From: JAFAVZ01 sp036009105
Lineage (GTDB): Bacteria > Acidobacteriota > Thermoanaerobaculia > Gp7-AA8
NCBI GenBank assembly: GCA_036009105.1
Contig: DASYMJ010000292.1
Span: 1-35,326 of the forward strand
Length of the DNA stretch: 35,326 bases
Direction: 5' to 3'
Shown here: positions 15,581 to 24,524 of the stretch, piece after piece
Numbering within the stretch: position 1 is the stretch's first letter
Layout of the letters: every line of letters starts with the position of its first letter
Translations under genes and position numbers: made by a program
The notes under the pieces: generated by a model
Seen by the model: only the letters and a program-made list of their open reading frames with translations
Databases searched by the model: none
Told to the model about the DNA's origin: nothing

Positions 15581-16837
15581 ATGCGCTATGACGTTCTGGT
15601 GATCGGTGCGGGGGCGGCGGGGCTGGCCGCGGCGAGGGAGCTCTCCGGCGCCGGCAAGCGCGTTTGTCTGGTCGAGGCGCGCGGCCGCGTCGGCGGCCGG
15701 GCCCACACCCTCCACCTCCCCGCCCTCCCCCTGCCCGTCGAGCTCGGCGCGGAGTTCATCCACGGCGAGGCCGCCGAGACGTTCCGCATCGTGGAAGCGG
15801 CCGCGCTCCTCGTCTACGAGCTGCCGGACGACCACTGGTGGTCCCGCAACGGCGAGCTGCGGCCGATCCGCAATTTCTGGGCGCAGATCGACGCCATCCG
15901 CTCCCGCATCAAGCCGCGGCGCGATGTCTCCTTTGCCGCCTTTCTTCGTTCGCGCCGCAACCTCACGCCGCGCCAGCGCGAGCTGGTCACGAACTTCGTG
16001 GAGGGCTACCACGCCGCGCACGCGGACCGCATCAGCGCCCTCGCCCTGCAGTCGGCGGACGGCGAGCAGGAGGAGCACAAGCAGTTCCGCCTCGCCCGCG
16101 GCTACACCGGCCTCTTCGACTGGCTGCGAGCCGGTCTCGATCCGGAGCGCGTCGACCTCCGCATGGGTGAAGTCATCCGCGAGATCCGCTGGAAAGACGG
16201 AGACATCACGGCGGTCAGCACCCGCGAGACGATCCGCGCGAAGGCGGCCGTGATCACCATCCCCATCGGCGTCTGGAAGGCGCCGCGCGATCAGGAAGGG
16301 GCGATCTGCTTCCAGCCGGCACTGCCCGAGAAAGAAGCGGCATTGGCGAAGCTCGAGGTAGGGCACGTGGTCAAGATCGTCTACCAGTTCCGGAAGCGCT
16401 TCTGGGAGGACGACCGGAACTTCATCCACAGCAGCAGCCGCTTCGTCCCCACGTGGTGGACCGCGGCGCCGGCGCGAGCGCCCATCCTCACCGCGTGGGC
16501 GGGCGGCCACGCCGCCGACGCGATGCTCGCCGAAAGCGCGGCGGCCAGGGTGGAGCGGGGGCTGGAGGCGATGGCGGAGACCTTCGCGCAGAAGCGGAAG
16601 ACGATCGACTGGCTGCTGGTCGGCGCGCACACGCACGACTGGCAGGCCGATCCCTTCAGCCGCGGAGCCTACTCCTATGCCGGCGTCGGCGGCAGCGGCG
16701 CGCACGACGCGCTGGCCAGGCCGGTCCGCAACACGCTCTTCTTCGCCGGCGAGGCGACGAGCAGCGACCAGACCGGCACCGTGGCCGGCGCCATCGCCAG
16801 CGGTAAGCGGGCCGCCCGCAGTTTGTTACGTTCGTGA
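15581..16837 (+). CDS. Flavin-dependent amine oxidase family oxidoreductase
   Basis: 418 aa. The FAD-binding dinucleotide fold is at the N-terminus (VIGAGAAGLAAARELSGAG, then LVEARGRVGGRAHTL with the family's GRVGGR). The C-terminal FAD motif is FFAGEATSSDQTGTVAGAI followed by SGKRAA. Both are diagnostic of the monoamine oxidase/polyamine oxidase family, which oxidises amines or related substrates with release of hydrogen peroxide. No signal peptide. Substrate unknown, and the neighbours give no clue. The hexamer AACAAT lies 6 nt before the ATG, the same arrangement as at 10640 and 27924, suggesting a leaderless transcript. Confidence 0.85.
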   Translation: MRYDVLVIGAGAAGLAAARELSGAGKRVCLVEARGRVGGRAHTLHLPALPLPVELGAEFIHGEAAETFRIVEAAALLVYELPDDHWWSRNGELRPIRNFWAQIDAIRSRIKPRRDVSFAAFLRSRRNLTPRQRELVTNFVEGYHAAHADRISALALQSADGEQEEHKQFRLARGYTGLFDWLRAGLDPERVDLRMGEVIREIRWKDGDITAVSTRETIRAKAAVITIPIGVWKAPRDQEGAICFQPALPEKEAALAKLEVGHVVKIVYQFRKRFWEDDRNFIHSSSRFVPTWWTAAPARAPILTAWAGGHAADAMLAESAAARVERGLEAMAETFAQKRKTIDWLLVGAHTHDWQADPFSRGAYSYAGVGGSGAHDALARPVRNTLFFAGEATSSDQTGTVAGAIASGKRAARSLLRS

Positions 16838-16890
16838 CACATCCTTCGGCCGCGGCAAAAATACAATCCGCTCCGAGGAGGAGGAAGTCC

Positions 16891-17922
16891 ATGAAGAAAT
16901 TTTTGCTGCTCGCGTCCCTCGCGGCGGCCTCGTCGGCCCTGGGCCAGTTCCCGCTGACGCTGCCGGAAGTCAGCCCCGCCGCATCGGTATCGCAGACCAT
17001 CGGCCTCACCGAGATGAGGATCGACTATCACCGTCCGGCCGTGAACGGCCGCAAGGTGTGGGGCGAGCTCGTGCCGTACAACGAAGTCTGGCGCGCCGGC
17101 GCCAACGAGAACACGACCATCACGTTCTCCGATCCGGTGACCGTCGAGGGGCAGCCGCTCGCGGCCGGCACCTACGGCCTGCACATGTGGCCCACGCCGA
17201 CCACCTGGACGGTGATTTTCAGCAAGCAGGCGCACGCCTGGGGGAGCTACAGCTACGAGCAGGGCGAAGATGCGCTGCGCGTGACCGTGACGCCGCAGAC
17301 GATGAACGACTCGGTCGAGCGCCTCACCTTCAGCTTCGACGAGCCGACCGACAAGTCGACCGTCGTGGCGCTGCGCTGGGAGCGGCTGCGCGTGCCGTTC
17401 CGGGTCGACGTGGACGTGGCCAGGACGGTGACGGCCAATCTGCGCGACCAGCTGCGGGGGCGTCCGCGCTTCAGCTGGCAGGGATGGAACTCCGCGGCCG
17501 GCTGGTCGCTGCGCAACGGCGGAGATCTGAATGAAGCGCTGGACTGGGCCAACAGCTCGATCAAGATCCAGCCGACGTTCCAGAACCTCCGCACCAAGGC
17601 GGCCATCGTGGAGAAGCAGGGCGATGCGAAACAGGCCGAGGCCCTGCGGGCACAGGCGATGACCCTCGCTACGGAGGGCGATCTCAATTCGTACGGCACG
17701 AGCCTGCTCGGGCAGAAGAAGGTGGACGAGGCGCTGGACGTGTTCAAGCGCAACACCCGGGACCACCCCAGCTCGATGAACGCCTGGGACAACCTCGGCG
17801 ACGCCTACGCCGCCAAAGGCGACCGCAAGGCGGCGCTGGAGAGCTACAACAAGGCGCTCGCCCTGGCCACCACGGACGAGCAGCGCAAGAGCATCAACGA
17901 GGCGATGGCAAAGGTGAAATGA
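16891..17922 (+). CDS. Secreted DUF2911 protein with C-terminal TPRs
   Basis: 343 aa. The start is set by a purine-rich AGGAGGAGGA ribosome site and a signal peptide MKKFLLLASLAAASSALGQ; a TACAAT -10 lies at 16862-16867. Residues ~20-190 match DUF2911: VSQTIGLTEMRIDYHRPAV, GRKVWGELVPYNEVWRAGAN, ENTTITFSDPVTVEGQPLAA, GTYGLHMWP. The C-terminal ~110 residues are TPR repeats (VDEALDVFKRNTRDHPSS, AYAAKGDRKAALESYNKAL). Such proteins are common in Acidobacteriota and Bacteroidota; function unknown, probably periplasmic protein-protein binding. Confidence 0.9.
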   Translation: MKKFLLLASLAAASSALGQFPLTLPEVSPAASVSQTIGLTEMRIDYHRPAVNGRKVWGELVPYNEVWRAGANENTTITFSDPVTVEGQPLAAGTYGLHMWPTPTTWTVIFSKQAHAWGSYSYEQGEDALRVTVTPQTMNDSVERLTFSFDEPTDKSTVVALRWERLRVPFRVDVDVARTVTANLRDQLRGRPRFSWQGWNSAAGWSLRNGGDLNEALDWANSSIKIQPTFQNLRTKAAIVEKQGDAKQAEALRAQAMTLATEGDLNSYGTSLLGQKKVDEALDVFKRNTRDHPSSMNAWDNLGDAYAAKGDRKAALESYNKALALATTDEQRKSINEAMAKVK

Positions 17923-17927
17923 ATGTA

Positions 17928-17985
17928 GGGCCGGCTCTCAGCCGGCCGCAGTCAAGCAACATTGGGCCGGCTGGAGAGCCGGCCC
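17928..17985. repeat. GC-rich palindrome F2
   Basis: Left arm 17928-17947 and right arm 17964-17985 pair with one bulge; loop ~16 nt. Flanks GAATGTAGGG and CCCTACGTTTTT mirror each other. It begins 5 nt after the DUF2911 stop codon and ends in a T-run, so it fits a terminator for that gene. Confidence 0.85.
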
Positions 17986-18044
17986 TACGTTTTTGGACAC
18001 GCCGCGATGTAACTCCGTACAACCCCACAACGGAGGAAGTCACC

Positions 18045-20834
18045 ATGTTCGCGAAGAGTAAGCAGCTTCTCGCGGCGTGTGCGGTGGTCGTCGGGCTCGT
18101 TGTTTCGACGGCGGATGCACGCGTCATCTCGTATGCGCCGTACAGCGACCGGGCCTCGTTCCCGGCCCAGCAGCTTCGCCTCAATCGCCATTTCGTCCTG
18201 GTGGAAGGGCTGAGCATCAACGGCAACCCGCTGCTCATCTCCCCGCCCGTTCCGTATGGCGCGACGGCGGGCCAGGTCGTCGTCTACGACTCGCAGGGCC
18301 TGGAAGAGCCGAAAGTCGTCTTCCCCGCCGACGGCTCCATGACCGGCATCAGCGCCGCGGTCGTGCGCGAGAGCGGCTCCTCGCTGGTCATCCTCATCCA
18401 GACCAACGCCGACTTCCAGGGCAAGAACCCGCAGCACCTCAGCCTCTTCCTCCTCTCCACCGACGGCGGCGCGAACTGGAAACAGGTCCCGCTGCCGAAC
18501 GGCGGGATGCTCTTCGATCTGATCAGCGGCAACGTCGACACCGGCGGGCCGGTCGCCCGCTCGCGCTACGCAAACATCCGCATCGGCACCAGCGCCTTCC
18601 CCTTCGTGGTCAACCTCGGTACGGAAGGGCTGTGGGCGGTCGGCAGCGATGCGAGCGCTAAGGTGCTCGTCCCCCGCTCCGATCTCGGCAACTCGCAGGT
18701 GCGCCTCATCGGCACCGACTCCACCAACACCCGCTTCCTCTACCGCGTCGACAGCAACTTCGGCTATGTCGACCTGAATGGCACGCGCACCTTCCTCGGC
18801 TCGCTCGACTCCAACGGCGCGCAGGACGGCTGGATGACCAGCGCCGGCGATGCCTATGTCGAGCAGCGCTCCGGCAACCAGGTCTCGCTCTACTTCTTCC
18901 GCGGCAGCCAGAACAACCTGCTCGGCTCCGCCCCCCTCAGCACCGACCAGCTGGGCATCTTCGCCATCCCCACCTCCGACTACAACGGCGCCTGGATCAT
19001 CACCCGCGGCGGCGGCAAGCCGACCGTGCTCTCCAGGCACACCGCCCTGGGCGGCCTGGTCGAGCAGTGGCAGGACATCACCGCGCCGGAAGTCGAGGCG
19101 CTGCACGCCGGCCCGTCCGGCAACACGGTGCTGGTCCAGGTCCACCGGCCGCGCCTGCAGCCGGACCAGCGCCTCTTCAAGGATCCGGCGCTCGCCGTGT
19201 GGCACGTCGGCCAGCCGGCGCCGCGCGCGTACGACGAGCTGTTCATGAACGAGCAGATCTCGAAGGGCTTCGTGCACGTCGATGTCGACAAGCTGGAAGC
19301 CGGCGAGCCGTTCGTCTTCGACTCCGGCGCCCTGATCAACCAGGGCGGCGGCGGGGTGATCATCTCGCCGAGCGTGCCGGTGGGCGGCGGCGGCGACGTG
19401 ATCCAGGAGTGGGGCGTCGTCCGCGCCTCGCTCAAGCAGCAGCTCATCCTCCCCGGTATCGGCCGCACGCCGGGCGCCTACAACAGCAACTGGGTGAGCG
19501 ACGTCATCATCTACAACCCGCTCGACCAGGGACAGGCCGTCTCGGTGCGCTACATCTCGAACGGCGAGGAGCCGCGGACGCAGGAGCTGAAGGAGCGGAC
19601 GCTCAACCTTGCGCCGCACGAGATCCGCGTGATCCCGGACGCGCTCAAGACGCTGTTCGGCATCGACAACGGCGGCGGCGCGTTCCACATCATCCCGGAC
19701 GCCGCGGTGAACGTGACGAGCCGCACGTACAACAAGGTCGCGAACGGCACCTACGGCTTCGGCATGAACGGCATCGACCTCTACTCCGCGGCCAGCCCGC
19801 GCTTCCCGGTTTCCTTCGCCGGCGCGTTCCCCGGCTCCAACTTCCGGACGAACCTCATCCTGACCGATACCTCCCGCCGCGGCACCGAGGCTTCTTTGAC
19901 GGCGGCGGGGCAATCGGGGGCGATGGGAAACAGCGGCGTGGTGTTCGCGGCGCCGAGCGGCGGGCAGCAGCAGCGCAACAGCATCGCCGCTGACCTCGGC
20001 CTCTTCCCCAGCGACACCGGCGCGCTGATCGTGCAGCCGCAGCGCGGCGAGACGATCGCCTCGGTCATCGCCATCGACAACCGGACGAACGACGCGACGT
20101 ACTTTCCGCCCGACCTGCCGTCGCCCATCGTACGGACCATCCCCGCCATCGGCCATCTCGACGGCGCGAACAACTCGCGGTTCCGCAGCGATCTCTATCT
20201 CTACAACCCCGCGCCGCAGCCGCGGCAGGTGACGCTGCAGGCCAAGATGTGGGACACGAACGAGCAGCCGATGACGCTCAACCTCACGCTCCTGCCGAAC
20301 GAGGCGCGCGTGATCCGGGACGTGCTCTCCACCGCATTCGGCCGCACCGGCATTGCGCGTCTGCGCTATCAGTCGCAGGGCGATCCGGTCGGCGTGCGGG
20401 TGACCTCGCGGACGTACACCATCGGCGAGGACGGCGGCACGTACGGCTTCCTCATGCCGCCGCTGAACAACTTCCAGAGCGCCGGCACCGGCGACACGCT
20501 GGAGATACTGGGCGTGGTGGGCGGCTCCGGCTACCGGACGAACATCGGCATCATCGAGCTCACCGGCTTCCCCGGCGGCCCCGCGGCCAGCGTGCGCATC
20601 GAGATCGTGGACAACGGCGGCAAGACGCTGGATACGTTCACCGTCAACGTGGCCAGCGCCGGCGGCATCCAGCTCAACGACGTCTTCCGCGCCCGCGGCC
20701 TGGGCGACGGCCCGACCGCGGCGCTGATCCGCATCACCCCCATCACCGGCATGATCGGCGCGTACGCCACGCTCAACGACAACGGCACGAACGACCCCAC
20801 CTACCTCGCCGCGAACCTCGGCGCGAAGGAGTAG
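18045..20834 (+). CDS. Large secreted protein with four C-terminal repeat modules
   Basis: 929 aa. GGAGG at 18032 and a signal peptide (MFAKSKQLLAACAVVVGLVV, ending ADA) set the start. Residues ~30-440 look like a sialidase- or BNR-like propeller (LFLLSTDGGANWKQV is an Asp-box-like motif). From ~480 a module of ~115 residues repeats four times, with anchors NWVSDVIIYNP (~482), NFRTNLILTDTS (~599), RFRSDLYLYNP (~711) and GYRTNIGIIEL (~829); modules 1 and 3 also share a later LxPxExRVIxDxLxxxFG and a VTSRTY motif. The repeat pattern is common in secreted proteins of this lineage; adhesion or glycan binding is inferred. Confidence 0.75.
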   Translation: MFAKSKQLLAACAVVVGLVVSTADARVISYAPYSDRASFPAQQLRLNRHFVLVEGLSINGNPLLISPPVPYGATAGQVVVYDSQGLEEPKVVFPADGSMTGISAAVVRESGSSLVILIQTNADFQGKNPQHLSLFLLSTDGGANWKQVPLPNGGMLFDLISGNVDTGGPVARSRYANIRIGTSAFPFVVNLGTEGLWAVGSDASAKVLVPRSDLGNSQVRLIGTDSTNTRFLYRVDSNFGYVDLNGTRTFLGSLDSNGAQDGWMTSAGDAYVEQRSGNQVSLYFFRGSQNNLLGSAPLSTDQLGIFAIPTSDYNGAWIITRGGGKPTVLSRHTALGGLVEQWQDITAPEVEALHAGPSGNTVLVQVHRPRLQPDQRLFKDPALAVWHVGQPAPRAYDELFMNEQISKGFVHVDVDKLEAGEPFVFDSGALINQGGGGVIISPSVPVGGGGDVIQEWGVVRASLKQQLILPGIGRTPGAYNSNWVSDVIIYNPLDQGQAVSVRYISNGEEPRTQELKERTLNLAPHEIRVIPDALKTLFGIDNGGGAFHIIPDAAVNVTSRTYNKVANGTYGFGMNGIDLYSAASPRFPVSFAGAFPGSNFRTNLILTDTSRRGTEASLTAAGQSGAMGNSGVVFAAPSGGQQQRNSIAADLGLFPSDTGALIVQPQRGETIASVIAIDNRTNDATYFPPDLPSPIVRTIPAIGHLDGANNSRFRSDLYLYNPAPQPRQVTLQAKMWDTNEQPMTLNLTLLPNEARVIRDVLSTAFGRTGIARLRYQSQGDPVGVRVTSRTYTIGEDGGTYGFLMPPLNNFQSAGTGDTLEILGVVGGSGYRTNIGIIELTGFPGGPAASVRIEIVDNGGKTLDTFTVNVASAGGIQLNDVFRARGLGDGPTAALIRITPITGMIGAYATLNDNGTNDPTYLAANLGAKE

Positions 20835-20845
20835 TTCTTGTGGAG

Positions 20846-20875
20846 CTGGCGCTACGCCCCCGCGCGTAGCGCCAG
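20846..20875. terminator. Bidirectional hairpin between convergent genes
   Basis: A perfect 12-bp stem (CTGGCGCTACGC at 20846-20857 with its complement at 20864-20875) and a 6-nt loop, extendable through a G-U pair. It sits behind the secreted repeat protein and contains the stop codon and last codons of the convergent DUF5946 gene. No long T-run, so Rho-independent termination is moderate at best. Confidence 0.55.
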
Positions 20876-21337
20876 TTCCGCGACCGCGGCGTGCTGCGCC
20901 TCCCAGGCCCGCCACACCATCCCACTCCACTCCCTCACCTTCGCGGCGTGATCGTCGGCCAGCGCGACATCCAATATCGTGATCGGCCAATCCGTCTTTG
21001 GCGCTTCGAAGTGCGGCCACTCCCGGACGCTCTCGGCCAGCTGCTGCAGCCTCGGCGGCATCTCCGGGCTCTTCAACCCCCGCTCGATCACCAGGTACAA
21101 CCCGACCAGATGCACCGCCACCGACTTGTCCGGATGCGGCCCGCCCGCATGCTGCGCCGCATAGGCATCGACGGTGAGCTGATGCACCTGCCCGAACAGC
21201 GGCGCATTGGAGTACTCCGCCGCCAGCACTTCCGTGTACACACTCCAGCACTCCGGCGACATGTTGTAGTACCCGCCGGGCGGGAGGCCGGGGCGGTGGG
21301 GCATGACGAGGCGGCAGCCGGGGCAGGGGACGTCCAT
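20852..21337 (-). CDS. DUF5946 family protein
   Basis: 161 aa. The N-terminal CPGC with a later PGGYYNMSPECW and LAAEYSNAPLFGQVHQLTVD then AYAAQHAGGPHPDKSVAVHL are the family pattern as I remember it (DUF5946). CPGC could bind zinc with later Cys/His residues. Longer 5' extensions overlap the divergent DUF433 gene and were rejected. Function unknown. The gene end lies inside a hairpin. Confidence 0.75.
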   Translation of the reverse strand: MDVPCPGCRLVMPHRPGLPPGGYYNMSPECWSVYTEVLAAEYSNAPLFGQVHQLTVDAYAAQHAGGPHPDKSVAVHLVGLYLVIERGLKSPEMPPRLQQLAESVREWPHFEAPKTDWPITILDVALADDHAAKVREWSGMVWRAWEAQHAAVAELALRAGA

Positions 21338-21374
21338 GAGTGTCCAGAGTACCCGTGGTAACGTAGACGAAGCC

Positions 21375-21593
21375 ATGAGCAGCATCGTCATTCGCGATCC
21401 CGAGATCCTTTCCGGGATGCCCGTGTTCGCCGGCACCCGGGTGCCTGCGAAGAACCTTCTGGATTACCTCGAGCACGGCCGATCGCTGGACGAGTTTCTG
21501 GAAGACTTTCCCACGGTCCGGCGGGAACAGGCGATCGCCGCATTAGAAGAAGCGAAGGAGCTGCTCCTCGGCAATGCGCCTGCTGTTCGATGA
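21375..21593 (+). CDS. DUF433 antitoxin
   Basis: 72 aa. IVIRDPEILSGMPVFAGTRV followed by LLDYLEHGRSLDEFLEDFP is the classic DUF433 winged-helix antitoxin, which represses its own operon and neutralises the linked DUF5615 PIN-like toxin. It overlaps the toxin start by 20 nt, the usual arrangement of this pair. In-frame N-terminal extension (from 21303) is not supported by homology. Confidence 0.85.
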   Translation: MSSIVIRDPEILSGMPVFAGTRVPAKNLLDYLEHGRSLDEFLEDFPTVRREQAIAALEEAKELLLGNAPAVR

Positions 21594-21880
21594 GTGCCTG
21601 CCCAAACAGTTGAAGCGGCAGTTTGTCGGACATCAGGGGCTGACGGTCCCCGAAGCAGGTCTGGCCGGCGTTGAAGAAACGGAGCACTTCTGCGGCGGGC
21701 ATCGGGACACTTCGATGTATTCGTCACCATCGATTCGAATCTCCGCTATCAGCAGAACCTCGCCGGCATCTCCCTGGGGATCCTCGTGCTGCGCGCCGTC
21801 AGCAACGACATGTCGGACCACCCGCCGCCCTGATTGCGCGGGAAACGATTCAGCCCGGCGTCTTCGTAGACATCGAGTAG
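21574..21880 (+). pseudogene. DUF5615 (PIN-like) toxin, two apparent 1-nt deletions
   Basis: Read in three frames, the region gives one continuous DUF5615 protein of ~102 aa: frame 1 MRLLFDECLPKQLKRQFVGH ... LAGV; then RNGALLRRASGHFDVFVTID then SNLRYQQNLAGISLGILVLR; then ALIARETIQPGVFVDIE and stop. The frame changes near 21673-21676 (GAAGAAA) and 21821-21826 (CCCGCC); each is repaired by adding one base, in both cases to a short homopolymer. Conserved acidic residues (FDE, VTIDSN) remain, so the ancestral nuclease site is intact. Either the toxin has been inactivated, leaving the antitoxin, or both shifts are homopolymer sequencing errors. Confidence 0.75.
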
Positions 21881-23671
21881 CTACCCAGCCTCCAACAACG
21901 CCGCGAACTCCCCCGCCGGCAGCGGGATCGAAAAATAGTGCCCCTGCATTTCCCGGCAGTCCTGCGCCTTGAGGAAGTCGAGCTGCGGCTTCGTCTCCAC
22001 CCCTTCCGCGATCACGCGGAGGTTGAGGCCGTGGGCGAGCTGGATCACCGACCGGACGATCGCGGCGTCTTCGACCCGGTCGGGGAGGTCCTCCACGAAG
22101 CCGCGGTCGATCTTGAGGGCGTCGATGGGGAAGCGTTTGAGGTAGCTGAGGGAGGAGTGGCCGGTGCCGAAGTCGTCGATGGCCACGGTGATGCCGGTCT
22201 TGCGCAGGGTGCGGAGGATCTGCAGGGTCAGCTCCACGTTCTCCATGGCCACGCTCTCGGTGATCTCCAGCTCCAGGCAGCGCGGGTTGAGGCCGGACTC
22301 GGCCAGGGCCGCCTCGATGGTCTGCACCAGCGACTGGTCGCGGAACTGGCGGGCGGAGATGTTCACCGCCACCCGGAAATCGGGCAGGCCGCAGCGGTCG
22401 TGGATGAGGCGCGCCTGGCGGCAGGCGGTGCGCAGCACCCAGTCGCCGATGACCACGATGAAGCCGCGCTCCTCCGCCACGCCGATGAACTCCGCGGGCA
22501 ACACCAGGCCGCGCTCGGGATGATGCCAGCGCAGCAGCGCCTCCATCCCGATCACGCGCATGGTGCGCACGTCGATCTGCGGCTGATAGAACAGCTCGAA
22601 CTCGCCGCGCTCGATGGCCATGTGCAGGCCGCTCTCCAGCGTCATCCGATCCTGCGTGGAGCGGTTCAGCTCCTGCGTGGCCATCTGGTACATGTTCCGC
22701 CCCTCGGACTTGGCGCGGTACATCGCGTTGTCGGCGTTCTTGAGCAGCGTCTCCGCGTCGTCGCCGTCGTCGGGGAAGAGCGTGATGCCGATGCTCGTCG
22801 TGACGTACAGCCGGTGGCCGGTGACCTCCATCGGCTCGGCGATGGTGCGCAGCACCTTCTGCGCGACCACCGCCGCGTCCTCGCGCTTGGCCAGCTCCTG
22901 CAGGACGATCGTGAACTCGTCGCCGCCCACCCGCGCCACCGTGTCGCCCTCCCGCACGGAAGACTTGAGGCGCGTCGCCACCTGGCGCAGGAGCGCGTCG
23001 CCGACGGAATGGCCGAGCGAGTCGTTGACGAGCTTGAAGTGATCGAGGTCGAGGAAGAGCACGGCCACCAGACGTCCACGCCGCTGGGCCAGGGCCAGGG
23101 CCAGGGTCAGGTGCTCCTGAAAGAGACGGCGGTTGGCCAGGCCGGTCAGGGCATCGTGATAGGCCTGATACTCGATCTGCTGCTCGGCTGCTTTTCTTTC
23201 CGTGATGTCGCGAATCAGGCCGATCACGCCGGCGATCTTCCCCCGCGAGTCGAAATGCGGCCGGTAGATGGCGGAGACCCAGCCGCTGCGGTCCGTGCCC
23301 GGAATCCAGTAGTGCACGTCGGGCGAAGAGACGGCCTCGCCTTGCAGCGCGCGCTGGAGCAGCTCGTCCACCTGCTGCTCGCGGAGGTGGGGGAAGACGT
23401 CCGGCGCGAGGCGGCCGATCACTTCATCCGCCGACCGGCCGGTGAGCTCCTCCATGAAGCGGTTCCAGACGCGGTAGCGGAGGTTGCGGTCGTAGACCAC
23501 GATCCCCTCGCCGGCGTTCTGGATGATCTCGGTGGCGAACTGGTTCGTCTCGCGCAGGGCCTGCTCGGCGCGGATCGCCTTGACCTGGCGGACGATGATG
23601 TAGATCGCCACCACGAAGAGGGCGATCGACGCCAGGAGCTCGGCCGATTGCATCGGAGGCTGAGTTTCCAT
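21881..23671 (-). CDS. PAS-GGDEF-EAL cyclic-di-GMP signalling protein
   Basis: 596 aa. One N-terminal transmembrane helix (~9-27), a PAS domain (~45-165, ending DITERKAAEQQ), a GGDEF domain with intact VGGDEF (~248) and an RxxD inhibitory site 5 residues upstream, and an EAL domain with intact EALLRW (~375), VNISARQF, LEITES, DDFGTGHSSL, KIDRGFV and AEGVET. Both diguanylate cyclase and phosphodiesterase sites therefore look competent, as in many bifunctional enzymes where one activity dominates. The PAS domain presumably sets the balance. Its stop codon abuts the DUF5615 stop with no gap. It diverges from the tag gene. Confidence 0.95.
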   Translation of the reverse strand: METQPPMQSAELLASIALFVVAIYIIVRQVKAIRAEQALRETNQFATEIIQNAGEGIVVYDRNLRYRVWNRFMEELTGRSADEVIGRLAPDVFPHLREQQVDELLQRALQGEAVSSPDVHYWIPGTDRSGWVSAIYRPHFDSRGKIAGVIGLIRDITERKAAEQQIEYQAYHDALTGLANRRLFQEHLTLALALAQRRGRLVAVLFLDLDHFKLVNDSLGHSVGDALLRQVATRLKSSVREGDTVARVGGDEFTIVLQELAKREDAAVVAQKVLRTIAEPMEVTGHRLYVTTSIGITLFPDDGDDAETLLKNADNAMYRAKSEGRNMYQMATQELNRSTQDRMTLESGLHMAIERGEFELFYQPQIDVRTMRVIGMEALLRWHHPERGLVLPAEFIGVAEERGFIVVIGDWVLRTACRQARLIHDRCGLPDFRVAVNISARQFRDQSLVQTIEAALAESGLNPRCLELEITESVAMENVELTLQILRTLRKTGITVAIDDFGTGHSSLSYLKRFPIDALKIDRGFVEDLPDRVEDAAIVRSVIQLAHGLNLRVIAEGVETKPQLDFLKAQDCREMQGHYFSIPLPAGEFAALLEAG

Positions 23672-23718
23672 GACCGCCGAGGCAGTGGCAACAGAAACTT
23701 TGACAGAATGGCGCGCCG

Positions 23719-24234
23719 ATGACTTCCTACTGCGACCTCGCCGCCGGCCATCCCTTCCACGGCCCGTATCACGACCGCGAGTACGGCTTTCCCATCCACG
23801 ATGACAACGAGCTCTTCGAGCGCCTCGTGCTGGAGATCAACCAGGCCGGCCTCTCCTGGCTGACCATCCTCAAGAAACGCGAGGCATTCCGCGAGGCATA
23901 CGCCGGATTCGACATCGCGAAAGTGGCCCGCCTCTCGCCCGAGAAGCTGCTGCGCCACCAGGGGATCATCCGCAACCGGCTGAAGGTCGCCGCGGCGATC
24001 GAGAACGCGAAGCGCTTGCGCAAGCTGGGGTCGTTCGCGCGGTGGCTGGAGGAGCATCATCCCCTGACCAAGGAGGAGTGGGTGAAGCTGTTCAAGAAGA
24101 CCTTCGTCTTCACCGGCGGCGAGATCACCGGCTCGTTCCTGATGTCGATCGGCTACCTCCCCGGCGCGCACGAGGAGAGCTGTCCGGTCCATGGCAAGGC
24201 GCTGCGGGCGGGGGCGCGGTGGCGGTCCGCGTAG
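23719..24234 (+). CDS. tag: DNA-3-methyladenine glycosylase I (Tag)
   Basis: 171 aa, slightly short for Tag (usual ~185-195). YHDREYGFPIHDDNELFERL, QAGLSWLTILKKREAFREAY and IIRNRLKVAAAIENAK are Tag signatures. The zinc-snap ligands C5 and H18 at the N-terminus and the C-terminal HEESC pair are conserved. The enzyme excises 3-methyladenine from alkylated DNA. It is the first gene of a pair: the DUF192 gene starts 16 nt before its stop. Confidence 0.9.
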   Translation: MTSYCDLAAGHPFHGPYHDREYGFPIHDDNELFERLVLEINQAGLSWLTILKKREAFREAYAGFDIAKVARLSPEKLLRHQGIIRNRLKVAAAIENAKRLRKLGSFARWLEEHHPLTKEEWVKLFKKTFVFTGGEITGSFLMSIGYLPGAHEESCPVHGKALRAGARWRSA

Positions 24235-24524
24235 CGAACACCTTCTGGCTCCGCTTCCGCGGCCTGATCGGCGAGACCGATCCGGAGCGCCTCTCGCTCC
24301 TCATCCCCCGCTGCTCCGCCGTGCACACGTTCTTCATGCGCGTGCCGATCGACATCCACTTCCTCGACGCCGAGGAGCGCGTGCTGCAGGTCGTGGAAGG
24401 GGCGAAGCCGTGGCGGCTCTACTTCGGGCCGCCGGGGACGGAGTCGGTGCTGGAGCTGCCGGCGGGCGATCGGCGAGCAGCGATCAGCGATCAGGCGAAC
24501 GGGCCGGCAACTCCTGATCGCTGA
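24219..24524 (+). CDS. DUF192 family protein with an element-encoded tail
   Basis: 101 aa from GTG at 24219. VANTFWLRFRGLIGETDPER, LLIPRCSAVHTFFMRVPIDI then HFLDAEERVLQVVEGAKPWR follow the DUF192 pattern (RGLMG... HTxFMxxPIDxxFLD). The family is small, widespread and of uncertain role. The last ~17 residues (RRAAISDQANGPATPDR) are encoded entirely by palindrome E, which also supplies the stop codon, so the native C-terminus has been replaced or extended. No signal peptide. Overlaps tag by 16 nt. Confidence 0.8.
   Translation: MAVRVANTFWLRFRGLIGETDPERLSLLIPRCSAVHTFFMRVPIDIHFLDAEERVLQVVEGAKPWRLYFGPPGTESVLELPAGDRRAAISDQANGPATPDR

Noticed and set aside
17985..21476. 1163-aa open frame on the - strand across the secreted repeat protein
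   Set aside because: Arg/Ala/Val/Asp-rich shadow typical of GC-rich DNA; the + strand has signal peptide, ribosome site and repeats.
23700..23705. TTGACA as a -35 box for tag
   Set aside because: It lies 14 nt before the ATG, which would put the -10 inside the gene.
24484..24524. AISDQ...PDR tails as a conserved protein motif
   Set aside because: Both copies are explained by the palindromic DNA element, not by selection on protein sequence.
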